This document shows positions 19,583-29,418 of a stretch of DNA of 64,000 nt, piece by piece. Below the pieces are notes generated by a model. That model saw only the letters and a program-made list of their open reading frames with translations, was not told the DNA's origin and did not search any database. This DNA comes from Centrapalus pauciflorus (taxonomy: Eukaryota; Streptophyta; Magnoliopsida; Asterales; Asteraceae), in NCBI GenBank assembly GCA_020465985.1, contig JAANYP010004339.1, forward strand, positions 124,001-188,000. The letters are read 5' to 3'. The translations under genes were made by a program, and so were the position numbers. Position 1 is the first letter of the stretch. Each line of letters starts with the position of its first letter.

Positions 19583-22500
19583 AGAATGATCAGATAGGTA
19601 ATCTGTTACGCTTCTGTGGTGTAGTAGAACCCAGAGTTGGAGCCACAATGTTCAGAAGGGATTTATCACCTACCTACAGCTTCTTATTTGCCTTAGTGGT
19701 GATGTGCTTTAGCAGCAAGGTTGGTTCATTTGACCAATTTAGCAGAGATGAAATCCCTATAGTCCTACAGATTGTGAATGGGACTACATTGAACATGGCT
19801 CGTTGATTTTCGTGAACTTGAGGAACCTGGTACAACAAGAAACTCATCCTGCTGCTATCAGATACCCAAGATTCCTGAGCCTCATCTTCAAACATGTTTG
19901 TGGTGAGCAACTCTACAACTCTCAGCCCCTGTAAACTACTACTGCATTCCCTATCATAGGGAACAGAGACTTTTATACTCCAGTTCCTCCCAATGAACCT
20001 CCTCTCTCTACACCAATGAGGAGTTTACTTGGTTTGGTGGAAGGACCCTCTGCTGTAAGGGTGGATCCAATGGCTGCTCCCAAGAGAAAATCCAAATCTA
20101 GGCCCAAGGTTATCAAAAGGGGCCTGGAATCGACTGAAGCTGAGCCTGTCCTCAAGAAGGCTAAAACAGTTAAGTCTAAGTCTGCCTCATCAGCCTCAGT
20201 GGTTGAGGAAGAGCAGGCTTCTCACCCTGGTTCATTTGTTGAACCTGAAGCCTCTGTGGCTGGTGCCTCTGTTGTACATGAGACCATGGAACAGGTTAAC
20301 CCTCCTGTTTCTGACCCAGTCTCACCTCCAGTTCAAACAGAATCCATCCTCACTTCTCCACAACATCCATCCTCCCACTTCATCTCTCAAATCATATAAC
20401 AGACGCAAGTCCTTAGCCAAAAAGAAACCATCATCCCCAACCAGCCCCTCTGGTAAGGCTGCTCCCCAAATGCAAATTCCATCATCAAGTTTCACCACTG
20501 ATGTTGTTGAAATGCACATCCCCTCTCTCCATGAAGAGGCACATAAAAGCCAAGGTGCTACTAAGGGAACCACCCCAAGTCTTAATGAAGGTATTGCAAC
20601 ACAAGCAACATCTGAGAGGCTAGCATCTCCTACCCCCTCTCCTCATGATGCAGATATAGCCACTACTGAAGGTTCCCTTGACCCCTCCAAGCTGGGCCAT
20701 CTCACTTACGTCAGGCTATGGAATTACTCTCTAAAGTCTCTCTGCCTTCCCCCACAAATCCAAAAACACCTCCTTCCTCTCAATCACTTTCACATTCTTC
20801 ACCCTCAACCAAATCCAAACAATCCACACATACTCCTCCATCTCCCAAAGATCTTCCTTTGAAGGACCAGCTCTCTTTGCTGACCAACAAAGTTGGTTCT
20901 CTAGAAACCTCCATGAACTCTCTCCCTTCTATCATATCAGACTCCGTGTCTGCTCAGCTTAAGAGGTTCTTTGATTCGTTCAAGACTTCTTTTCCAACCC
21001 CTGCTCCCCAAACTGATTCATCATCTCAGCTGCTTGCACTCACTACACAGCTGCAAACACTCTCCACTACCCTCTCAACAATTCTTTCTACTTAACAGGA
21101 CTCTGTGTCCTCCCTGGCAGCTGTTTCCCAACAACTGTCAGCTCTCCTTGATACTTGTCCAAATACTCTCCCCTCTACTTTGGCCAGCTTAAACACCTTA
21201 ATGGTCTCTCTGTCCAACTCTGTGTCATCAAACCTTGATGATATGCAAGATTCTCTTGAATTAAATCATGCACACCTTCAAAGTTTGTTGTTCACAGCTT
21301 CTGACAGGGAATCCATTACTCAGCTGTCATCTCTTGCTACTTCCCGATCTTCCACTCTTCAAACCTGTGTTATCCAACTTGCAGAAGTAAAGGAAAACTT
21401 GGCTTTCTTAGTGCATAGGCTTGTTGGTTCCAAACCTGCTATCAGAACAGCTGCCCAGCCTGCTGAATTCGTTTCTTCAGGCAGACCGATTGTTGAAGGC
21501 TCTTTGCCATCTCCTTCAAAGGGGGAAAAGATATCTGCCTCAAAGACCATGTCTAAGGGGAGAAACATTCATCTCCCTCTAAGGAGAAATCAGCATCAGT
21601 GGGACAAGTAGCAAGTGTCTCCCAAACAGGTATTACTGCAGATGTCTCCCAGACTATCAAAGTTGCTCAGCCTACTCAGGCTAGATCTCCAAGCCCTACA
21701 CCATCTAAGGGGGAGGAATCCATTCTTGGGGACAGGCCAAGCAGAAGGAGACATCTAATTCTTGAGTAAACAGAAGAGGAAGAGGAACCTGAAGCTGTCC
21801 TAACCACAAAAGCTAAAGGGAAGAAGAAACGCTCAGTGGACCCTGATTACCTCAAAGCTGCTCAACTGAAATTCGATAAGGCTCGAGCTAAAGAAATGGG
21901 TGTTCCTATGGAGATCTAATAAATATACAAAGAAGAGTAGCTTCAAGCCTTTGAAAAGCTAAAGAATGATGAAGCCTCTGCTAAAGCTGCAAATGCCTTT
22001 GCATACAAGGAAGCATGAAAAGCAAAAAATGCCTTCCTTGGATGTTCAAAGGAAACTGCTAGAAGCTGCCAATGAACCAGTGGTCAAGAAAGAAGGAGAG
22101 AAAGAATAGGGTGCTCAGGTCTCTGTGATCAAGTCTAAGCCAACATCCTCCTCTGCAAGAGCCCAAATTCACTTTGACAACTTCGCAAGGAAGAGGTTCT
22201 TTGATGTTGCAAACACAAAGCTTGCCAAGGAGACAATTGTCAAAGTTGTTCCCATTTCAAAGAAAGGCAAACAGTGGAAGCTTCAAATAAGCAGGATAGG
22301 TGCTGAAGGTCCAGAATTGGAAGCATATGAATACAGTGATGTTGCTTCAATGGGGTTCAGAGAATGGGTGGAATTGACTGTTGCACTGAGTCATTCTATG
22401 TCTGAAACTGCTAAGACTATCTAGGCATAGGTCAAGACATTAATGGAGAGAGTTAAGAATCTTGGACTGATCACAGAAGAACAAATCAGGGGTACCTCAG

Positions 22501-22973
22501 TGGTTGAACCCAAGATCAAGGCCAGGATAAGGAGAACGGATACTATGCTAGAAGAACTCCTAATAATGATTTATCGTGATGTAGCTATTGAGATCAATGG
22601 AGTAGATCACAGCCCGCCCAGAGGAGTGGAACACGAGGAAGATAAGCTGATAGAGGAACCTGAGCTTGGGGTATTTTTTGTATATCCCCTAACAAAGAAA
22701 AAGTGTTCCCAGAGAGCATCAGATTTGCACAAGGTAGGTCTTAAGCAACTCATAGCTTTTAGACTTGCCAACTCCTTCACAAAATCTCTAAGATGGAGAG
22801 CAGCTATCTGGGAACAACTCAAAGGTTTCCATGATAGAGGAGAACTTCAACATCCAAACTTCATGTTCCTACGAAATGAAATGGAGGAAATTGAAGAAAC
22901 CAGGGAGCATTTCGAGAAAATGTTCGAAGAAGAAGAACCACCACAACTTGGAGGTCCATCTGCTGTTGAGTAG
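19583..22973 (+). pseudogene. Copia-2 post-pol ORF, remaining part
   Basis: Several open pieces in changing frames. 19583-20015 is degraded. 20016-20399 is basic with a KRKSKSRPK patch that may be a nuclear signal. 20203-20862 and 20718-21095 are Ser/Pro-rich. 21105-21611 is helical (SNSVSSNLDDMQDSLELNHA). 22125-22424 includes FARKRFFDVANTKLAKETIV. 22443-22973 is helical and acidic, ending near the polypurine tract. The order of basic/low-complexity region, coiled coil and C-terminal domain parallels Copia-1 and Copia-3. At least five frame changes are needed. Function unknown. Confidence 0.55.
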
Positions 22974-23293
22974 ATGAAGAATGGAAGTTGTCCATAAGTT
23001 GGACAGGCTTGCCATTACTTGCTCCCACCATCAACAGGACAATTTGTTGAAACTGTTCCTTATACATATGTTGTACTTTATTACATTAGTTGTAATTTTT
23101 ATATTACATCAGTTGTAATCTACTTTAGTACATTAGTTGTACTCTTATAAGAACATGTGTTGTTTGTAATCAACATCAGTATATATAAACTGGTCCTTTA
23201 GTTTACTTCAATGTTGTAATTTTACTTCAGCAAAGTGTATTGTAAAAATATATAGTCATTAGTGATAGAATCAACTTAGACTGATTATTGCAA

Positions 23294-23305
23294 ATAGAGG
23301 GAGAT
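23294..23305 (+). other. Polypurine tract of Copia-2
   Basis: ATAGAGGGAGA-type run ending just before TGTTAGG. It has fewer consecutive G than the tracts of Copia-1 and Copia-3. Confidence 0.75.
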
Positions 23306-24143
23306 TGTTAGGCACAAAAAGGCCTCAGTCAAACCTGTTCTACATCTTAGGGGGAGATTTTTGATCAAACCTATTTGATGCACTTGAAGGTATAATTTAA
23401 GGCATGTTAATGCCTTCTTGAAACCTCATAAGTGATTTACAATATTAGTCAAAGATGTTTACTCTGTTTCATTTGTTGCAACTAAGGCAGATTGTCCAAG
23501 CTGTTCTATTCTGTTGAACAGACTGGACATAAACTGTCTACGCTGCTCTATCATGTTGAGCAGCTTGGACAAATTCTAAGTATTCTGTTCTTTGTGAACA
23601 GAACCAGTTCTTTGTGAACAGGCTAAACACTTTATGGAATATGTTTCCATGTCCTCATGTATTGTTTTGGACTACTAGATCAGTTTATAAAGTCGAAGAC
23701 AAAGTGGAAAACAGAAGCTGCAAAGACTGCCTACGCTATTCTGTTACATGAAGACAAAGTGGATATTTGAAATAGGTGACAGACCATTTCTTATATCAAA
23801 ATGGCATTAACAGAAGATGAAAGGTTCAAAGTTGACATTCCTCTTTTAGTTAAAGCTTTCTGCAACAAAGACAAAACGGAAAAGACAAAGATTCTGTCAT
23901 GTAAAGACATGTCTGCTTTATCAGAATGTGCAGAAAACAGTAAGTCTGCTTGACTCAGTGAGAGTATAAAAGGAAGCTTCCAAGGAATGTGAGACAACCA
24001 AGAGACTGAAATTCAGATCGTGCAAAGAAGTGTGTTTTCATGCATGCAAGTCTGCTTGAATAAAACAGTAACGTGTTTTCATAAGATTTGCACAAGGTAG
24101 GTCTACAGCTTAGAGCAACATACTAGGGAAACCTTTTGGGATC

Positions 24144-24147
<4 letters not shown>
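23306..24147 (+). repeat. 3' LTR of Copia-2 (842 bp, altered right end)
   Basis: Begins TGTTAGGCAC; the TATA box (TATAAAAG) is at 23965-23972; it ends ATCTACA. The array of dyads at 23493-23622 is intact here. After about 24080 it departs from the 5' and solo LTRs: most of the R/U5 region and the C-run are missing. They are replaced by a 21-bp piece (24084-24104) identical to 22721-22741 of the post-pol ORF, followed by the normal last 40 bp. Confidence 0.85.
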
Positions 24148-24197
<50 letters not shown>

Positions 24198-24236
24198 TAG
24201 TCTTGTACCCGCGCAAAGCGGCGGAGGCGACAAATA
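24148..24236. repeat. AT microsatellite with Helitron 5'-like motif
   Basis: (AT)n at 24151-24193 is followed by ATATAGTCTTGTACCCGCGC and a GCGGCGG motif. The ACCCGCGC/GCGGCGG-type sequence just after an AT tract resembles 5' ends of plant Helitrons. If so, the real terminus lies in the microsatellite that Copia-2 interrupted. Its partner could be the 3' end at 41621, with all insertions between them. Confidence 0.35.
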
Positions 24237-24595
24237 TTTATTTTGATTACTTGTTCGTTTAATAACATGATATTTTTTGAATGACATAAAGAAGAAATAA
24301 ATATCGATGATAAATAATATCTTTAAATAACATAGAAGATAAACAACTTAAGTTTCTATATTAGTCAAATATGATAAAAACCACATGGTAACAAACAAAA
24401 ATCTGATTAAACATATTAAACAAAAAAAAATACACATGTTTAGACTTGAACTTGAAACCTTCAACATAAAGTAAACTAATACATCCAACAAACCTATATC
24501 TTTTTTGTTAAAATTTTAGGAAACAAACATTAAAAAGAAATTGTCTTATATTCCTGGTTATATCTTAAAAAAACAAGAATGCCCTTCTCTCCTTG
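24237..24595. other. AT-rich stretch, no gene
   Basis: Nothing supportable; rich in A runs, with only short motifs repeated. Confidence 0.4.
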
Positions 24596-24910
24596 AACAT
24601 AACCCACACCCCCACAAACCCTAATCTTGTGTCACCCCCCACAAACCCTGATCTTTTCTGTTGAGATCGCCTCCCATTGCATCCATGTGCAAAGGTAGCC
24701 GCCGACCCTAACTCCGTCCCTCTCCGCAGCGCTGATCTACATCAGAAAGAGAGCTGTCGGCGCCCCCTCACCTTCTTCGACCAAGCCCTACCGGCCAAAG
24801 AGCCGCCGCCGCCGCCAGGCTCTGCCATCTCCATCGCCTCCCTCACCTCGCGCACAAACCTCCGCCTACTCCTGCGCCGCCTACACCCGGTATCGATTGT
24901 TCTCACTTGA
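24596..24910 (+). pseudogene. GC-rich exon-like fragment, gene unknown
   Basis: An abrupt C-rich island in AT-rich DNA. It carries two copies of a C-run-ACAAACCCT-type sequence (one AAACCCTAA telo-box-like motif at about 24616), then a frame of 77 residues from ATG 24677 with Ser/Pro/Arg-rich content (PAKEPPPPPGSAIS). It looks like a 5' UTR plus first exon taken from a host gene. I do not recognise the protein. Its position just after the Helitron-like 5' motif would suit captured cargo. Confidence 0.35.
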
Positions 24911-25331
24911 ACATGGAATTTCAGGTTGTTTAACCTGCACTAATAAATTAGATGTAGACACTTAAAAGTTATGTTATACCTTGGTGTAATTAACCTCTTA
25001 TGATTAAAAACTAATAATATGTAGATACTTAGACCTTGGTCTTAAAATTATGCTTCATAAAAAAGAAATTTACCGAAAATACATTCCTTTACGTGCAAAT
25101 TACCTGATAAATATTACAAGTGTTTCATTATCTGGAAACAGAGTGGGAATGTATTTCTAATTTTAATTCATAAAGGAAATCTCTATAACTTGCTCCTTGA
25201 ATTTGAACATCCGATGGACCAAGTTGTAAGAGCCCTTAACCATAAACAAGCCTAAACGTGGAATGCATGTGACAAATATTTTTATTGGTGGTATTTACCG
25301 ACAAACGTTTTGGTATTTTGGATTACTTGGT
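24911..25331. other. Gene-free stretch
   Basis: AT-rich, no supported feature. Confidence 0.4.
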
Positions 25332-25367
25332 GGAGATAAAGCATCAATGCTTGATGACGCCATTGAG
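25332..25367 (+). pseudogene. Possible bHLH helix-2 scrap
   Basis: Twelve codons read GDKASMLDDAIE. This matches the start of helix 2 in PIF/SPATULA-type bHLH factors (K-T-D-K-A-S-M-L-D-x-A-I-E). Nothing before or after it matches, so the identification rests on this short block alone and could be chance, although the motif is distinctive. Confidence 0.35.
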
Positions 25368-26076
25368 TTGACATGTCCACACAAACACTTAATTGTTTTT
25401 GTCATAAATTGTTGCTGCTGTTGGACAATTAACACTAATTTGATTATATAAACTCATCAATGAGAGGGGCTGCTGCACTTTTCAACTACTCCGAGACACA
25501 TACAAGTCTTGGAGTCACCATGTACATGCATACACTCATCACAAACACAGACACAAACACTGCACATTAATCTTTCTATATCTAACAATTTTCAGCAGCA
25601 AGATAGTTGGTTCAAGCACGTATGGTTCCAAAGGTATGAGTCTTCGGGTTTTCAATTTACAATGTAAATGTCTTGTTTTGATTTATATCATGTTTAGGTG
25701 TTAGTTTTACATATTTTGATTAGTATTATGTTTTGGTGTATTTTTATCTGTCAAGTATATTGGAACTTGATATTGCTGCCCTATAATTTCACTGAAAATA
25801 TATGGGAAGAGACATAGGATATTATCAAGTATTCAACACAATGATATGATACAATTATAAATTGAGGCACACACACCACACTATGTCCACATAAAACAGA
25901 TTTATATAAACAATAATGTCAATGTCTGTGAAATTAAAAATAATGAGAAAGTATGTGAAATTAAAATGAATGTCAGGTATCTTATGGTCATGATTTATCA
26001 TTTTATTGTCTTTGTTTTTGGCATAATGTGCCTAAAGTAATTCAAATTCAAATTTAATGATCACATAAATATTAAA
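25368..26076. other. Gene-free repetitive stretch
   Basis: It contains ACACTGCACATTAAT-type sequence near 25556 that recurs around 30400 and 30487, and a GTATGAGTCTTCG block near 25634 that recurs near 31066 and 31171. These shared blocks suggest diverged duplication within the region rather than genes. Confidence 0.5.
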
Positions 26077-26225
26077 GGGGCGCGGCTTTGTATGAGGCTC
26101 GTACTGCAGAGCAAGCGAAGAAAACGTAAGGGCCCTAGCCCGCGGGAAACAGAAGGTTAGGTTAGGAAGGGAGAAAGGATATTTACCAAGACTACTGAAA
26201 GAGCACAGATTCGGCTTGGGTATCA
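26077..26225. other. GC-rich island of unknown origin
   Basis: About 150 bp (GGGGCGCGGCTTTG ... GGGCCCTAGCCCGCGG ... TTCGGCTTGGG) with sharp edges against AT-rich flanks. No domain is recognised in any frame. The composition could fit an organelle-DNA insert or a captured exon. Not identified. Confidence 0.3.
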
Positions 26226-26369
26226 TGATATTGGCTTACTTTTTTGAACTTTAGTAGCTGATGTGTTAAAATTGGGGTTAAAGATTTGTTTAAATTATTC
26301 ATATATTCATAATGGGGTTAAAATTTTGTATTTTTTTTATATTATGATTTAGTTTCATTCTATATAATT

Positions 26370-27260
26370 TGTAACTGAACTTTTAACTACAAAATTTTTC
26401 AATTGTCAAATAAGTGTTTTTTCTTGTTTTATTTCGTAGAAAGGATTAAAATTTATGAAATCTAGGTTACATGTTTCATTATTATATTTGAAAGATTTGA
26501 TTTTTAATTACTTAAAACTTTCTTTATTATAATTTAAAGTTTCATAGCGACCCGTAATTATCACTTCTCAATCCTTCATCATCAGCCCTTCAACTTCAAC
26601 TGGGCGTTCCTTTTTGTTTATCATAATTACAATTTTACTTATTTTATGTATCGTTATTTAATTCTTTTTGATTTTATATACATAACCTTTTTGGGTTTCT
26701 TTAGATTTTTCTCACCCATGAAGATCTTTCATTTTAATGAAGTGGGGTTGTTCATGAGTTAGATCTTTTCTAGATTTTTGTTCTTGGTCAAATATAACAA
26801 CAAAATTGGGTATAATCTATGAAAACATATACAAAGATTTTTGTTTGGATTGTCTTACTAATGATGGTATATCATTTCCTTTTGTAACTGTACTTTTAAC
26901 TACAAAATTTCCCAATTGTCAAATCAAGTGTTTGTTCTTGTTTTATTTCGTAGAAATGATTAAAATTTATGATATCTAGGTTACATGTTTCTTTATTATA
27001 ATTGAAAGTTTTAATTTTTAATTATTTAATTGAGAGGGGTCTTTGTGTTTCAGTTGAAATTTAGGAATTATACTTTTGGCTTTTAATGGGTGGATTTGAT
27101 GAGCATGTTGGGATAATCGGAGATTGGATGCCTCCTCCTAGCCCTAGCCTGCCATCGTTCTTTTCAGTTGAAGTTTAGGAATTAAAATATGCCACTATAA
27201 GGTTTCATAGCGACCCTTAATTATCATCACTTCTCAATCCTTCATCATCAGCCCTTCAAT
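26370..27260 (+). repeat. Diverged direct duplication (~515-660 bp offset)
   Basis: A block near 26370-26490 (TTTTAACTACAAAATTT, then CTTGTTTTATTTCGTAGAAA, then ATCTAGGTTACATGTTTC) recurs near 26885-26995. A second block near 26540-26600 (TTTCATAGCGACCC, CTTCATCATCAGCCCTTCAA) recurs near 27200-27260. Order and orientation are kept, so a segment of about half a kilobase was duplicated and then diverged. No coding content. Confidence 0.75.
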
Positions 27261-27360
27261 TGGTCATTTTTATTGTTCATCTTAAATTCAATTATACTTT
27301 TTTTTATGTATTGTTAATTTGTTATTCAATTCTACTTGATTGTATATATGTGTGTGTTTT

Positions 27361-27480
27361 TCATAAACAGATAAACATAGATCATATATATGTGTGTTTT
27401 TCATACAAAAACAGAAACAACAGTTGCATATGTTTGAGTGTGTGTTTTGTGAGCATTCATTCATCATCGTCCATGAGTGA
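27361..27480 (+). repeat. Repeat block shared with 29528-29640
   Basis: CATATATATGTGTGTTTTTC, AAACAGAAACA and TTTGTGAGCATTCATTCATC are found in the same order at 29528-29640. The solo LTR 27736-28874 and the foldback element 28892-29409 lie between the two copies. Confidence 0.7.
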
Positions 27481-27735
27481 GTCTATGTGTTTGCTGTGTG
27501 CATGCATCATTATGATCAGTAGCAACTTATTAAGAGTGTGTGTCCAGTAAGTGACCCGAGAGGTTATGATATGATACTAACCTGGGTTTAGGAAGCCTTG
27601 ATGACAGGGGTTGTGCTTAAGTAACAAAAAGAAAATCAAAAGTTGTAATAATAAAACTTAAGCGTTACTTTTTTCGTTTTGCTGTTTAAAATCTTCAAAT
27701 ATGTAATTTAGGATATGTTTATTTCAATATGATAT

Positions 27736-28874
27736 TGTTAGGCACAAAAAGGCCTCAGTCAAACCTGTTCTACATCAGAGGGGGAGATTTATAATCAAAC
27801 CTGTTGATGCATTTGAAGGTTGAAATTAAGGCCTGTTATATGCCTTATTGAAACCTGAAAATGATTTGCAATATCAGTCTAAAGCTGTTCTATATGTTGC
27901 ATGTGTTGCAACTAAGACAGTTTGTCCAAGCTGCTCTGTCTGCTGAACAGGCTGGACATAAACTGTCTACGCTACTCTACACTGGTGAGCAGCTTGGGCA
28001 CTTTTCAAGTGTTCTATTCTTTGTGAACAGAACCTGTTCTTTGTGTACAGGCTAAACACTTTATGGAATACGTTTCCAAGTCATCATGTATTGTTTTTGG
28101 CTACAAGATCAGTTTACAAAGTCGAAGACAAAGTGGAAAACAGAACTGCTCAGCCTGCCCACGCTGTTCTGCAACATGAAGACAAAAGGATATTTGAAAA
28201 AGGGTGACAGACCTTTTTCTTATATCAAAATCGGCCTTTACAAGGAAGAAAGACGCAAAGTTGACATTCCTAAATTAGTTAAAGGCAATGCAACAGTAGA
28301 CAAAGTGAAAAGACAAAAGTTCTGCACATGTGAAGACAAGTCTGCTTTTCAGAAAAGTGCAGAAAAGTTATGTTGTCTTTTCAAACAAGACTTCTCCTTT
28401 TTCATTCCGTCCAATGAAGAAGTTTCTCTTAGATCCTCTGAGTGAATATAAAAGGAAGCTTCTAAGGTCAGAAATAATAAGCAAGCCAAAATAAGCTAAG
28501 TGCTGAAACCAAGAGTGAACGTGCAAGTGTGTTTTTCATGCATGCAAGTCTGGTTGTGTAATACAGTTTCTTTGTGTCTAAGCTGTTCTACATAAGCTGT
28601 TCCTCTGAGTCTTGTAAACACAGTGAGTGCTTCTTAGTGAGAGTATTCATTGTTAACTAGTTTGAGTCTGTCTTAGACTAGTGAATATATTGTTGTATCT
28701 GTCATCTCAGCTTGAACATTTCCGCATTCAAGCTTGTTTGTAATTAACAATTTGTTGATAATACATACAAACATTGAGAAAATAGTGTGTAGTTTTTAAA
28801 TAGTTGTATTCACCCCCCCCCCCCCCCCTCTACAGCTTAAAGCTATATACTTTGGGAACCTCTCGGGACCTACA
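27736..28874 (+). mobile_element. Solo LTR of the Copia-2 family
   Basis: Starts TGTTAGGCAC, ends CCTACA, 1139 bp, with TATA box at 28447-28454 and a C-run of 16 at 28813-28828. It is flanked by GATAT (27731-27735) and GATGT (28875-28879), a 5-bp duplication with one mismatch. It arises when the two LTRs of a full element recombine. It is the most complete LTR copy of this family here and shows that Copia-2's two LTRs have each lost a piece. Confidence 0.88.
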
Positions 28875-28891
28875 GATGTATATTTAATAAA

Positions 28892-29409
28892 GGGATAATT
28901 GCGCAAAAAACCTCAAACTTGTCTGCCTTTTGTGATTAAAACCCCAAACCATTTTTCGTTGCATAGAAAACCTCAAACTAACTAAAAATCAGTAAATCAA
29001 GGTTTTATCAATGACTAACCGGTTGAAACCGCTTATTAATCCTACAGGGACCGCTAAATAACCTACATGTGATAAATTTTAATTGTTGACACCGGTTGCC
29101 AAACATTACACATCATTTTTAACGCTCGTAGATAATTTTTAATTGTAATTTTTAAACGGGATTACCTCATCTACGAACGTTAAAAATGATGTGCAATACT
29201 TGGAAATCGGTTTCAACAATTAAAATTTATTCAACGTAGGTTATTACTAGTCCACGTAGGATTAATAACCAGTTTCAACCGGTTAGTCATTGATAAAACC
29301 TTGATTTACTGATTTTTAGTTAGTTTGGGGTTTTCTATGCAACGAAAAATGGTTTGGGGTTTTAATCACAAAAAGCGGACAAGTTTGGGGTTTTTTGCGC
29401 AATTATCCC
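28892..29409. mobile_element. Foldback element with 9-bp TSD (Mutator-like)
   Basis: Long inverted repeats start GGGATAATTGCGCAAAAAAC at the left and are mirrored at the right end. The arms cover nearly the whole 518 bp, leaving a short centre. It is flanked by perfect copies of TTTAATAAA (28883-28891 and 29410-29418). A 9-bp duplication is the mark of Mutator-superfamily insertion. No protein is encoded, so it depends on a transposase elsewhere. It begins only 17 bp after the solo LTR. Confidence 0.88.
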
Positions 29410-29418
29410 TTTAATAAA

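Larger units (their letters stand above)
11739..24147 (+). mobile_element. Copia-2: SIRE-type LTR retrotransposon, 12.4 kb
   Basis: Complete in layout: 5' LTR 11739-12731, primer site 12734, gag, protease, integrase, RT, RNase H, a long post-pol ORF region to 22973, polypurine tract and 3' LTR 23306-24147. The order PR-IN-RT-RH is that of Ty1/copia, and the 3.7-kb coding region after pol is the mark of the SIRE lineage. It lies in an AT microsatellite; the flanks (TATAC left, TACAT right) give no clean 5-bp duplication, perhaps because of slippage. Stops, frameshifts and changed active sites make it inactive. Confidence 0.9.

Noticed and set aside
28086..28445. 119-residue ORF in the solo LTR (and 12127-12312 in the 5' LTR)
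   Set aside because: It lies in U3 of the LTR, the related copies are frame-disrupted, and the TATA box directly follows. Not a gene.
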